Below are positions 1 through 6,298 of a stretch of 7,022 nucleotides of DNA, piece by piece. Source of the stretch: JANNRW01 sp031401815 (GTDB lineage: Bacteria; Desulfobacterota; Desulfuromonadia; Geobacterales; DSM-12255). The notes under the pieces were generated by a model that saw nothing but the letters and a program-made list of their open reading frames with translations, made no database searches and was not told where the DNA came from. Numbering within the stretch: the first letter of the stretch is position 1; every line of letters starts with the position of its first letter. A program made the translations under genes and the position numbers. The stretch spans positions 1 to 7,022 of the forward strand of contig JANNRW010000118.1 of NCBI GenBank assembly GCA_031401815.1. The letters are read 5' to 3'.

Positions 1-152
1 CTTTTTAACGCACTCCGATCTTCTTTGTTCAAGATCGATTCGAATTCTTCGCAGATCCTTTGATGGGTTTGAATCGTCAGTTCGTTAAAAAATACACACA
101 ATTTATATACCAAATTGATAGTTATTGTACTCTCATCTGAATGAGCCTTAAA
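1..152 (-). other. Possible 5' fragment of a minus-strand coding region running off the left edge
   Basis: A minus-strand frame is open from a stop at 153-155 to the window edge, about 50 codons. Its translation from about position 101 to 3 looks protein-like: it starts LCVFFNELTIQTHQRICEEF and continues with an acidic, helix-like stretch ending in NKEDRSALK. There is no ATG in this frame. The only usual start codons are TTG (one at 99-101), with no convincing ribosome binding site. Bases 90-152 are AT-rich and look intergenic. The short pattern Q-R-I-C-E faintly recalls the N-terminus of aerobic coproporphyrinogen oxidase (HemF), but that rests on a handful of residues and I do not assign it. 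It may be a real gene with a TTG start, a frameshifted remnant, or chance. Confidence 0.25.
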
Positions 153-159
153 TTAAGGC
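145..159. promoter_or_regulatory. 15-bp palindrome upstream of gdhA, candidate operator
   Basis: GCCTTAA-A-TTAAGGC is a perfect inverted repeat with 7-base arms around one central base. It lies about 57 bases upstream of the sigma-54-like element and 155 bases upstream of the gdhA start. It could be a binding site for a dimeric regulator. No family is assigned. Confidence 0.3.
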
Positions 160-215
160 ACTGATAAGCTATTGAAAAAACATGTGTGTCCAAATTAAAG
201 GCAGTAGCAGCTAAA

Positions 216-232
216 TTGGATAACAAATTGCA
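216..232 (+). promoter_or_regulatory. Sigma-54-like -24/-12 promoter element for gdhA
   Basis: TTGG at 216-219 and TTGCA at 228-232 place GG (218-219) and GC (230-231) exactly ten bases apart, the spacing required by sigma-54. The TTGG and TTGCA boxes match the consensus, but the CAC after GG is replaced by ATA. Transcription would begin near 243, giving a leader of about 70 bases. A weak sigma-70 alternative exists at 172-200: TTGAAA, a 17-base spacer, then TTAAAG. Glutamate dehydrogenase belongs to nitrogen assimilation, so nitrogen-linked control is plausible. From memory, gdhA in Geobacter sulfurreducens is reported to be repressed by the two-component system that activates nitrogen fixation genes. 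Confidence 0.42.
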
Positions 233-300
233 TTATCGTGCACAAAATAGCAGCAGTCTGAATGCTGATATTTAATAAACAGATGGATTACATATTAAAA

Positions 301-306
301 GGGAGG
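301..306 (+). promoter_or_regulatory. gdhA ribosome binding site
   Basis: GGGAGG sits seven bases before the ATG at 314. It is a strong Shine-Dalgarno match and fixes the gdhA start. Confidence 0.85.
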
Positions 307-313
307 ATTACCA

Positions 314-1663
314 ATGGCAGAGCAGCTTAATGAAACACTCGAAATAATGTATCAGGATGTACTCAAGCGTAACCCGGGCGAAGTTGAGTTTCATCAGGCG
401 GTTCGCGAAGTTATTGAATCGCTCGGACCAGTCCTGGTAAAGCATCCGGAGTTCAAGGAGCGCAAAATAATAGAGCGGATCTGTGAGCCTGAGCGGCAGA
501 TTATCTTCAGGGTACCCTGGCAGGATGACAAGGGGCAGGTGCATATCAATCGCGGTTTCAGGGTAGAGTTCAACAGTGCGCTCGGCCCTTACAAGGGTGG
601 TCTCCGTTTTCACCCGTCAGTCTACCTTGGCATAATCAAATTTCTCGGCTTTGAGCAGATATTCAAGAACTCTCTCACCAGTATGCCTATCGGCGGCGGC
701 AAGGGTGGTTCCGACTTTGATCCAAAGGGTAAATCTGATGATGAGGTAATGCGTTTCTGCCAGAGCTTCATGACAGAGCTCTACCGTCACCTTGGTGAGC
801 ATACCGACGTTCCGGCCGGAGACATAGGGGTTGGTGGTCGTGAAATCGGATATATGTTCGGTCAGTACAAGCGGATTACAAATCGTTATGAAGCAGGTGT
901 ACTTACCGGCAAGGGTCTTGGCTGGGGTGGCTCGCTGGTTCGTACGGAAGCAACAGGATACGGCGCAACCTTCTTTGTTCATGAAATGCTCAAGGCACGC
1001 AAGGACTCTTTTTCCGGAAAGGTCTGCACTGTTTCAGGTTCGGGTAACGTTGCAATCTATACCATCGAGAAGATCCATCAACTTGGCGGCAAGTGCGTAG
1101 CCTGCTCAGACTCCAATGGTGTCATTTATCACGAGAAAGGTCTTGATCTGGAGCTGATCAAGCAGCTTAAAGAGGTTGAGCGTCGTCGTATAGAGGAGTA
1201 CATCAAGTATCATAAAGATGCGAAATATATCCCGAGTGGCAACATCTGGGAGATCCCCTGTCAGGTCGCCATGCCTTCTGCTACCCAGAATGAGCTGAAC
1301 GGCAAGGATGCAAAGCTGCTCGTCAAAAACGGTTGCATTGCTGTTGGGGAGGGTGCAAATATGCCAACGACCCCTGAAGGGGTAAAAGTATTCCTTGACG
1401 CCAAAATCGCATACGGGCCGGGCAAGGCCGCCAATGCCGGTGGTGTTGCAACTTCTGCTCTTGAAATGCAGCAGAATGCCAGCCGTGACTCCTGGAGTTT
1501 CGAATATACCGAGAAAAAACTTGAAGACATCATGATCGGTATTCACAAGAACTGCTTTGAAACAGCTGAAGAGTACGGCTGCCCCGGCAATTACGTTGTC
1601 GGCGCCAATATCGGCGGTTTCATCAAGGTAGCAAGAGCCATGGTTGCCATGGGTCTTGTATAG
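314..1663 (+). CDS. gdhA: NADP-specific glutamate dehydrogenase
   Basis: This cytoplasmic enzyme makes glutamate from 2-oxoglutarate, ammonium and NADPH, the low-affinity route of ammonium assimilation. The 449-residue product matches the usual length of about 450 for the hexameric bacterial (E. coli GdhA-like) class. The N-terminal substrate domain carries GPYKGGLRFHP (91-101), the catalytic lysine in IGGGKGGSDFDPKGKSD (K130), and the conserved aspartate in PAGDIGVGGREIGY (D170). The Rossmann domain has the dinucleotide motif SGSGNVA (241-247), followed by CSDSNG (264-269). The C-terminus NIGGFIKVARAMVAMG is typical. The start is set by GGGAGG at 301-306. The gene is monocistronic: a long control region lies upstream and a terminator directly downstream. 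NADP rather than NAD preference is inferred from overall family resemblance, not from a diagnostic residue. Confidence 0.96.
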   Translation: MAEQLNETLEIMYQDVLKRNPGEVEFHQAVREVIESLGPVLVKHPEFKERKIIERICEPERQIIFRVPWQDDKGQVHINRGFRVEFNSALGPYKGGLRFHPSVYLGIIKFLGFEQIFKNSLTSMPIGGGKGGSDFDPKGKSDDEVMRFCQSFMTELYRHLGEHTDVPAGDIGVGGREIGYMFGQYKRITNRYEAGVLTGKGLGWGGSLVRTEATGYGATFFVHEMLKARKDSFSGKVCTVSGSGNVAIYTIEKIHQLGGKCVACSDSNGVIYHEKGLDLELIKQLKEVERRRIEEYIKYHKDAKYIPSGNIWEIPCQVAMPSATQNELNGKDAKLLVKNGCIAVGEGANMPTTPEGVKVFLDAKIAYGPGKAANAGGVATSALEMQQNASRDSWSFEYTEKKLEDIMIGIHKNCFETAEEYGCPGNYVVGANIGGFIKVARAMVAMGLV

Positions 1664-1684
1664 AGATTCAGGCAGTAACAGGTC

Positions 1685-1718
1685 AAAAAAAAGCCCGGCA
1701 CCAGCCGGGTTTTTTTTT
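1685..1718. terminator. Bidirectional rho-independent terminator after gdhA
   Basis: Stem CCCGGC (1694-1699) and GCCGGG (1704-1709) enclose the loop ACCA. Nine T follow (1710-1718), and eight A precede (1685-1692). It begins about 20 bases after the gdhA stop. The A-tract makes it functional on the minus strand too, where it could end the converging cytochrome transcript. Confidence 0.92.
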
Positions 1719-1758
1719 GACTTTCATGCAAGATACACGCACAAATTCTCTAAACAAG

Positions 1759-1802
1759 TCCCCTCCCTCCTGGCGGTGGAGGGTTAGGGTAGGGGGGAAG
1801 GT
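1759..1802. repeat. C/G-rich palindromic intergenic repeat, copy A
   Basis: A C-rich left half and G-rich right half form an inner hairpin, CCCTCC (1765-1770) with GGAGGG (1778-1783) around a 7-base loop. An outer CCCCT/AGGGG pairing (1760-1764 with 1791-1795) extends it. Reversed and complemented, it resembles the copy at 1829-1870. It looks like the REP-type intergenic repeats common in proteobacterial genomes. It lies between two converging genes. Confidence 0.65.
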
Positions 1803-1828
1803 GCCATGATATCAGTAGGTTGCAACTT

Positions 1829-1870
1829 CACCCACCCCCTGACCCCCTCCCGTCAAGGGAGGGGGGAAAG
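1829..1870. repeat. C/G-rich palindromic intergenic repeat, copy B (inverted relative to A)
   Basis: A perfect 9-bp stem, CCCCCTCCC (1843-1851) with GGGAGGGGG (1857-1865), encloses the loop GTCAA. CACCCACCCCCTGA flanks it on the left. Its reverse complement aligns with copy A with few gaps, so the two copies form a head-to-head pair about 26 bases apart. It ends about 36 bases before the 3' end of the cytochrome gene. Confidence 0.65.
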
Positions 1871-1906
1871 GCTTTTGCGAGTGCATCATACAAGAGTGAG
1901 GCAGAT

Positions 1907-2233
1907 TTACTTGTACGTTTTGAGTATATATTCGGCAATCGCTTTTGCTGTCTTGTCCGGAATCTCCTTCTTGTCAAACTGCTTCATCCCGGCTCCTGGT
2001 TTACGCATCTTTCTGATAATATCTTTAGCCCCCTTTATCCCGTTTGCTTCACGATTGATTTTCAAAAGAGACTTGGCCGGGTTTTGCGGATTTTTCCCAT
2101 CCGGATGACAGCCGGAACAGAAAGTATCATAGGCTGCTTTCCCGTCGGGACCAGCTGCGCAGAGAGAACCAGCAGGGAGCAGCAGAGCTGACAATGATGC
2201 TGCCAAGATCAGGATAAACACCTTTATTTTCAT
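1907..2233 (-). CDS. Small periplasmic monoheme c-type cytochrome
   Basis: This is a predicted exported electron carrier of the class I, c553/c6-like type. The numbering here counts from a GTG at 2236, giving 109 residues; from the preferred ATG it is 108. The N-terminus is a signal peptide: MKIK, a hydrophobic core to about residue 20, then a likely cut near SLCA/AG (27/28). The mature part is about 82 residues. It has one heme site, CSGCH (C40, C43, H44), and the likely axial methionine M84 in RKPGAGMKQF. It closes with the usual C-terminal helix AKAIAEYILKTYK. The ATG at 2233 is preferred because AAGGGG ends six bases before it, against three bases for the GTG. C26 is preceded by leucine, so a lipoprotein is unlikely. 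The gene stands alone with its own promoter. No redox partner is nearby, so its physiological partner cannot be named. Confidence 0.88.
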   Translation of the reverse strand: MKIKVFILILAASLSALLLPAGSLCAAGPDGKAAYDTFCSGCHPDGKNPQNPAKSLLKINREANGIKGAKDIIRKMRKPGAGMKQFDKKEIPDKTAKAIAEYILKTYK

Positions 2234-2239
2234 CACTTA

Positions 2240-2245
2240 CCCCTT
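2240..2245 (-). promoter_or_regulatory. Cytochrome ribosome binding site
   Basis: AAGGGG on the minus strand has six-base spacing to the ATG at 2233. This decides between the ATG and the adjacent in-frame GTG at 2236. Confidence 0.7.
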
Positions 2246-2262
2246 CTGAGCGGTTTTTCTGC

Positions 2263-2271
2263 AGTATAGCA
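2263..2271 (-). promoter_or_regulatory. Extended -10 promoter for the cytochrome gene
   Basis: The minus strand reads TG-C-TATACT, a five-of-six match to TATAAT with an extended -10 TG. The hexamer 17 bases upstream (ATTCTC) is a poor -35, which fits an extended -10 promoter. Transcription would start near 2256, giving a leader of about 22 bases. Confidence 0.5.
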
Positions 2272-2303
2272 GATTAATTGCCTGCGAGAATAACGAATAT
2301 ACC

Positions 2304-2332
2304 TTTACAATCTGTCGACTGTCAGGCATATT
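2304..2332 (+). promoter_or_regulatory. Possible sigma-70 promoter for lepA
   Basis: TTTACA (2304-2309; five of six to TTGACA) is followed after 17 bases by CATATT (2327-2332; four of six). This would give a lepA leader of about 60 bases that includes the hairpin at 2361-2379. It is the best candidate in the cytochrome-lepA gap, but the -10 is imperfect. Confidence 0.35.
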
Positions 2333-2346
2333 TTACAGCTTGTAAA
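2332..2346. repeat. Inverted repeat TTTACA-GCT-TGTAAA
   Basis: This is a perfect 6-base-arm palindrome with a 3-base centre, lying between the divergent cytochrome and lepA genes. It could be an operator, and it overlaps the predicted lepA start-of-transcription area. The regulator is unknown. Confidence 0.3.
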
Positions 2347-2360
2347 TAAAAATAATAAAG

Positions 2361-2379
2361 GGCTTCCTTTAGCGAAGCC
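2361..2379. other. Hairpin just upstream of lepA
   Basis: GGCTTC (2361-2366) pairs with GAAGCC (2374-2379) around a 7-base loop. On the plus strand it would sit in the lepA leader, ending 21 bases before the ATG. On the minus strand it is followed by a T-rich run (TTTATTATTTTTATTT), so it resembles a terminator pointing away from lepA. No minus-strand gene ends there, so its function is unclear. Confidence 0.45.
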
Positions 2380-2400
2380 TGATGGCTCTGTAACCAACTC

Positions 2401-4212
2401 ATGTCCATTGACAAAATCCGCAATTTTTCCATCATCGCCCATATTGACCATGGTAAATCCACACTTGCAGACCGTCTTCTGGAGTATACCGGAGCTTTAT
2501 CCGAAAGAGACAAGCAGGCTCAGTTTCTAGATAAAATGGATCTGGAGCGTGAGCGCGGGATTACCATAAAGGCTCAGACTGTCAGACTCAACTATACTTC
2601 AGATGATGGTAACACCTATATACTGAATCTAATCGATACACCCGGTCATGTTGATTTTACCTACGAAGTGTCACGCTCTCTTGCTGCCTGCGAGGGTGGG
2701 CTGCTGGTGGTTGATGCCTCCCAGGGTGTCGAGGCGCAGACTCTTGCCAATGTATATCTTGCGCTTGACAACAATCTCGAAGTCTTTCCGGTATTGAACA
2801 AGATCGATCTGCCTGCTGCTGATCCGGAAAGGGTAAGGCAGGAGATTGAGGATATCATCGGCATTGATGCTCACGAAGCTGTTCTTGCGAGCGCCAAAGA
2901 GGGTATCGGGACGCATGAAATACTGGAAGAGATCATCAAAAAGATTCCTGCTCCAAAGGGCGATTCTTCTAATGCATTAAAAGCGCTCCTTTTTGATTCC
3001 TGGTATGACCAGTATCAGGGGGTTGTAATCCTGGTCCGGATTTTTGACGGAATATTGAAGAAGGGGGACAAGATTCTGTTGATGGCGACCAACCGGACTT
3101 ATGAGGCGCTGAAGGTTGGGGTCTTTTCTCCACTTATGACTGAAGTGACCGGACTCTCTGCCGGAGAGGTCGGCTTTGTTATTGCCGGAATCAAGGATGT
3201 GGCGGATGCAAAGGTTGGTGACACGGTTACTCATGCCCTGACACACAGTAACAGACCTTGCGCCAAAGCTTTCCCAGGTTTCAAAGAGGTGAAGCCGATG
3301 GTCTTTTCAGGGCTTTATCCGATTGATACGGCACAGTATGAACAGCTGCGCGATGCTCTGGCCAAATTGAAACTTAATGACTCATCCTTTACCTATGAAC
3401 CGGAAACATCCCTTGCTCTGGGGTTTGGTTTCCGTTGCGGTTTTCTCGGCCTCCTGCACATGGAGATCATTCAGGAACGCCTTGAACGCGAGTTCAACCT
3501 TGAACTGATAACCACCGCACCCACAGTTGTCTACCGGATTCACCGGACTGACGGGACAATAACCGAGATAGAGAGTGCTGCCAGGATGCCTGAGCCGCAA
3601 TTTATCGATACCATAGAAGAGCCTTTCATCCTGGCCCATGTGCATCTGCCCAATGACTATGTTGGGGCCGTGCTGGCCCTTTGCGAAGAGAAACGTGGGG
3701 TTCAGCGCGAAATAAAATATCTTACCCCTACCAGGGTGATGATAATCTATGAGCTCCCCTTGAATGAAATAGTGATGGATTTTTACGACCGGCTTAAATC
3801 CATCTCCAAAGGTTATGCTTCACTTGATTACGAACATCTTGATTTCCGCCCAAGTGAACTGGTAAGGATGAATGTCCTCATAAACGGTGAAATAGTTGAT
3901 GCGCTTTCGCTCATTATCCACCGTGACAAAGCCTATTACAGAGGGAGAGATCTTGTCTCCAAGATGAAAGAGCTGATCCCGAGGCAGATGTTCGAGGTCG
4001 TGATCCAGGCTGCCATCGGCAACAAGGTGATCGCCAGAGAGACGGTAAAGGCTCTGAGGAAAGACGTCCTTGCCAAATGTTACGGCGGCGATATCAGCCG
4101 CAAGCGAAAGCTATTGGAAAAGCAGAAAGAGGGGAAGAAGAGAATGAAAAATGTCGGCAATGTAGAGCTGCCGCAGGAAGCGTTTCTTGCCATTCTTAAA
4201 GTAGAGAATTAA
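2401..4212 (+). CDS. lepA: Translation factor LepA / EF4 (ribosomal back-translocase GTPase)
   Basis: This GTPase acts on the ribosome, where it is known as back-translocase or elongation factor 4 and affects elongation and initiation, notably under ionic stress. The 603 residues match the family length of about 600. The G domain has G1 AHIDHGKST (13-21), the switch I segment RGITIKAQTV (52-61), G3 DTPGH (79-83, with the catalytic-type H83) and G4 NKID (133-136). Domain II, the EF-G-like domains and the LepA-specific C-terminal domain follow; the last is rich in basic residues (ISRKRKLLEKQKEGKKRMK) and ends in the usual ELPQEAFLAILKV. The start at 2401 gives the standard N-terminus DKIRNFSIIAHIDHGKST. 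The upstream frame closes at a TGA at 2380-2382. No Shine-Dalgarno sequence is visible before the ATG. lepB follows after 48 bases, the classic lep arrangement. Confidence 0.98.
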   Translation: MSIDKIRNFSIIAHIDHGKSTLADRLLEYTGALSERDKQAQFLDKMDLERERGITIKAQTVRLNYTSDDGNTYILNLIDTPGHVDFTYEVSRSLAACEGGLLVVDASQGVEAQTLANVYLALDNNLEVFPVLNKIDLPAADPERVRQEIEDIIGIDAHEAVLASAKEGIGTHEILEEIIKKIPAPKGDSSNALKALLFDSWYDQYQGVVILVRIFDGILKKGDKILLMATNRTYEALKVGVFSPLMTEVTGLSAGEVGFVIAGIKDVADAKVGDTVTHALTHSNRPCAKAFPGFKEVKPMVFSGLYPIDTAQYEQLRDALAKLKLNDSSFTYEPETSLALGFGFRCGFLGLLHMEIIQERLEREFNLELITTAPTVVYRIHRTDGTITEIESAARMPEPQFIDTIEEPFILAHVHLPNDYVGAVLALCEEKRGVQREIKYLTPTRVMIIYELPLNEIVMDFYDRLKSISKGYASLDYEHLDFRPSELVRMNVLINGEIVDALSLIIHRDKAYYRGRDLVSKMKELIPRQMFEVVIQAAIGNKVIARETVKALRKDVLAKCYGGDISRKRKLLEKQKEGKKRMKNVGNVELPQEAFLAILKVEN

Positions 4213-4245
4213 CCTGATTTATTTCAGTGAGTCACGAAAAATTTT

Positions 4246-4251
4246 CAGAGG
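4246..4251 (+). promoter_or_regulatory. lepB ribosome binding site
   Basis: CAGAGG ends nine bases before the ATG at 4261. It is a moderate match and supports this start. Confidence 0.5.
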
Positions 4252-4260
4252 TTTTTTATA

Positions 4261-4911
4261 ATGGATGAATCAAATAGCAAGGTTGAGACTACCCCCAATA
4301 TGCCTGTGAAGAAGCATATATTTCGCGAATACGCCGAGTCCATAATTATCGCCATACTGCTGGCGCTTGTTATCAGAACCTTTGTTGTGCAGGCGTTCAA
4401 GATCCCTTCAGGTTCGATGGAAGATACTCTTTTGATTGGTGACCATCTCCTGGTCTCAAAATTTATTTACGGCACCAAAATACCTTTTACCGATACCAAA
4501 ATCCTTAAAATAAGAGACCCCAAAAGAGGCGATGTTATTGTTTTCGAGTATCCCGAAGACCCCAGCAAGGACTTCATAAAACGTATTGTAGGTCTTCCCG
4601 GAGATATAGTCGAAGGGAGAGAGAAAAAAGTATTTGTCAACGGCCAGCCTTATGAAAATCCGCACGAAGTTCATAAAGATAAGGAGCTGATTCCAAAAGC
4701 TCAGAACCCTCGGGATACATTTGGCCCTGTTACAGTACCTGCCGGATCATACTTCATGATGGGTGACAACCGCGACCGCTCCTATGACAGCCGTTTCTGG
4801 GGGTTTGTAAAAAGTCCCAAAATCAAGGGACTTGCCTTCATAAAATACTGGTCGTGGGACAGCGACAAATTCAGGGTACGCTTCAAAAATATTGGGCGTT
4901 TGATTAACTGA
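4261..4911 (+). CDS. lepB: Signal peptidase I
   Basis: This inner-membrane serine protease removes signal peptides from exported proteins on the periplasmic side, using a Ser/Lys dyad. The product is 216 residues. A short hydrophilic N-terminus is followed by one membrane segment (about 27-46). Box B, IPSGSMEDTL, holds the nucleophile S52. The catalytic lysine K107 lies in DFIKRIVGLPGD (box D). Box E is GDNRDRSYDSRFWG (168-181). Box B has aspartate where most family members have proline (SGSMxPT). The length and single anchor resemble compact Gram-positive-like forms rather than the 324-residue E. coli enzyme. It lies between lepA and an S1-domain gene and is probably co-transcribed with both. 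The cytochrome encoded nearby is one likely type of substrate, although that protein is only a genomic neighbour. Confidence 0.96.
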   Translation: MDESNSKVETTPNMPVKKHIFREYAESIIIAILLALVIRTFVVQAFKIPSGSMEDTLLIGDHLLVSKFIYGTKIPFTDTKILKIRDPKRGDVIVFEYPEDPSKDFIKRIVGLPGDIVEGREKKVFVNGQPYENPHEVHKDKELIPKAQNPRDTFGPVTVPAGSYFMMGDNRDRSYDSRFWGFVKSPKIKGLAFIKYWSWDSDKFRVRFKNIGRLIN

Positions 4912-4968
4912 GAATGGTATTTTCAGGCAGATTTATCAGGATTGCAAAAGGGTGTTAAAAAATAATCA

Positions 4969-4975
4969 GGTGGAG
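4969..4975 (+). promoter_or_regulatory. Ribosome binding site of the S1-domain gene
   Basis: GGTGGAG ends eight bases before the ATG at 4984. It is a good Shine-Dalgarno match and supports that start. Confidence 0.65.
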
Positions 4976-4983
4976 ACGGTATT

Positions 4984-6183
4984 ATGATAGATGAAGAGAT
5001 AGAGAATGAAGATGAGCAGTCTGAAGAGAGCTTTGCCGATCTTTTTGCCGCCAGTCAGAAACAGGAAGGGAAACTCAAGCCGGGTGACAAGATGCAGGTC
5101 AAGGTGCTGCAACTCTCTGCGGAGTGGGTTTTTCTTGATGTTGGCCAAAAGGGAGAAGGTGTTCTTGATCGCCGTGAAGTGACCGATGAAGAGGGAAATT
5201 CTGTTGTTGCTCCAGGAGATATGATCTCGGCATGGTTTGTCGGCACAAGCAAGGGCGAGCTTCGATTTACTACAAAAATCGGAGGCACAGGAGCAGCTGA
5301 TCGTTCAGTTGTGGAAGATGCATGGCGAGCCGGCATACCTGTAGAAGGTCTGGTCGAAAAAGAGGTGAAGGGTGGTTTTGATGTAAGAATTGGCGGCTCA
5401 CGCGCTTTTTGCCCTTACTCACTGATGTCTCTACGTCGGCTTGCCAATGCAGGAGAGATGGTTGGCAAACGGCTTCAGTTTAAAATTGTTGATTATACAG
5501 AGGGTGGGCGCAATCTGATTGTTTCCCGTCGGGCAATATTGGAAGAAGAGGCTGAAAGGGAGAAGGATCTCCTCAAAGAGACTCTTCAGGTCGGCATGAT
5601 AGTTTCAGGTGTGGTAACTTCTATCCAGAAGTTTGGCGCTTTCGTACGCGCCGGAGGGGTCGAGGGTCTGCTGCCGGTGTCGGAAATCGGCTACACCAAG
5701 ATAAAGGATGTCTCTGATGTCCTCTCCGTGGGGCAGGAACTTACTGTTGTCATCAAGCAGATTGACTGGGAGGCGAACCGGTTCTCCTTCAGTCTCAAAG
5801 AGACACTTGCCGACCCATGGGATTCAATGGCAGATAAATTCCCTGTCGGTTCCTGCATCACCGGGACAGTCTCGCGACTTGCCCAGTTTGGGGCTTTTGT
5901 AGCTCTTGGCGACGGGGTAGACGGCCTGCTTCATATTTCCAAGCTCGGGAAGGGGAAGCGGATCAGTCATCCCAGGGAAGTCCTTAAAGATGGAGAGAGT
6001 GTTGAAGTTCTCGTAGAAGGGGTTGATCGCGAAAACCGACGCATTGCTCTTTCTCTGGCTGAGGTTGTCAGAGCTGCTGCCGAGGCAGAGTCTGACATGA
6101 ACTCATTTCGTGAGCAGGCAGCACAGACCCCTGAAGGGATGGGGACGCTGGGCGATCTTCTAAGAGCAAAACTGCAAAAATAA
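4984..6183 (+). CDS. S1 RNA-binding domain protein, four S1 domains (ribosomal protein S1-like)
   Basis: This is a predicted single-stranded-RNA-binding protein of 399 residues. After an acidic N-terminus (about 1-20) come four S1 (OB-fold) repeats: about 32-99, 117-184, 202-272 and 287-358. The third and fourth are the most canonical, with GxVxxIxxFGAFV and EGLLPVSEIG, then GTVSRLAQFGAFVALGDGVDGLLHISKLG. The second carries KGGFDVRIGGSRAFCPYSLM, like domain 2 of S1 proteins. The tail after 360 is alanine- and glutamate-rich and ends GTLGDLLRAKLQK. E. coli S1 has six domains and about 557 residues, so this is either a short S1 homologue or a specialised RNA regulator. It probably does not replace a full RpsA, which would be expected elsewhere in the genome. 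It lies 72 bases after lepB with no terminator between, so it is likely in the lep operon and linked to translation. Confidence 0.9.
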   Translation: MIDEEIENEDEQSEESFADLFAASQKQEGKLKPGDKMQVKVLQLSAEWVFLDVGQKGEGVLDRREVTDEEGNSVVAPGDMISAWFVGTSKGELRFTTKIGGTGAADRSVVEDAWRAGIPVEGLVEKEVKGGFDVRIGGSRAFCPYSLMSLRRLANAGEMVGKRLQFKIVDYTEGGRNLIVSRRAILEEEAEREKDLLKETLQVGMIVSGVVTSIQKFGAFVRAGGVEGLLPVSEIGYTKIKDVSDVLSVGQELTVVIKQIDWEANRFSFSLKETLADPWDSMADKFPVGSCITGTVSRLAQFGAFVALGDGVDGLLHISKLGKGKRISHPREVLKDGESVEVLVEGVDRENRRIALSLAEVVRAAAEAESDMNSFREQAAQTPEGMGTLGDLLRAKLQK

Positions 6184-6199
6184 TCCTTCCGCATTTACA

Positions 6200-6227
6200 C
6201 CCCCCGGCGCTGCCGGGGGGCTTCTTT
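6200..6227 (+). terminator. Terminator of the lepA-lepB-S1 operon
   Basis: A perfect 9-bp stem, CCCCCCGGC (6200-6208) with GCCGGGGGG (6212-6220), encloses the loop GCT. It starts 16 bases after the stop. The following T-tract is short and interrupted (CTTCTTT), so read-through is possible. Confidence 0.85.
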
Positions 6228-6298
6228 ACCCCATTCTCTTTTAACCGTAATCATCCGTCTATCTGAACAGTTTGTGAAAAAATACAAGTTGCTGCTTG

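Noticed and set aside
251..267. CAGCA/TGCTG 5-bp hairpin in the gdhA leader as an antitermination element
   Set aside because: The stem is short and no T-tract follows, so it is not distinguishable from chance pairing.
1106..1546. Minus-strand frame of 146 codons inside gdhA
   Set aside because: It is a shadow frame on the opposite strand of a well-conserved enzyme and has no domain of its own.
1806..2191. Plus-strand frames of 100 and 123 codons over the cytochrome gene
   Set aside because: They begin in the palindromic repeat and run antisense to the cytochrome, which has a clear signal peptide and heme motif.
2234..2236. GTG start for the cytochrome, one codon upstream of the ATG
   Set aside because: The spacing to AAGGGG is only three bases, against six for the ATG at 2233.
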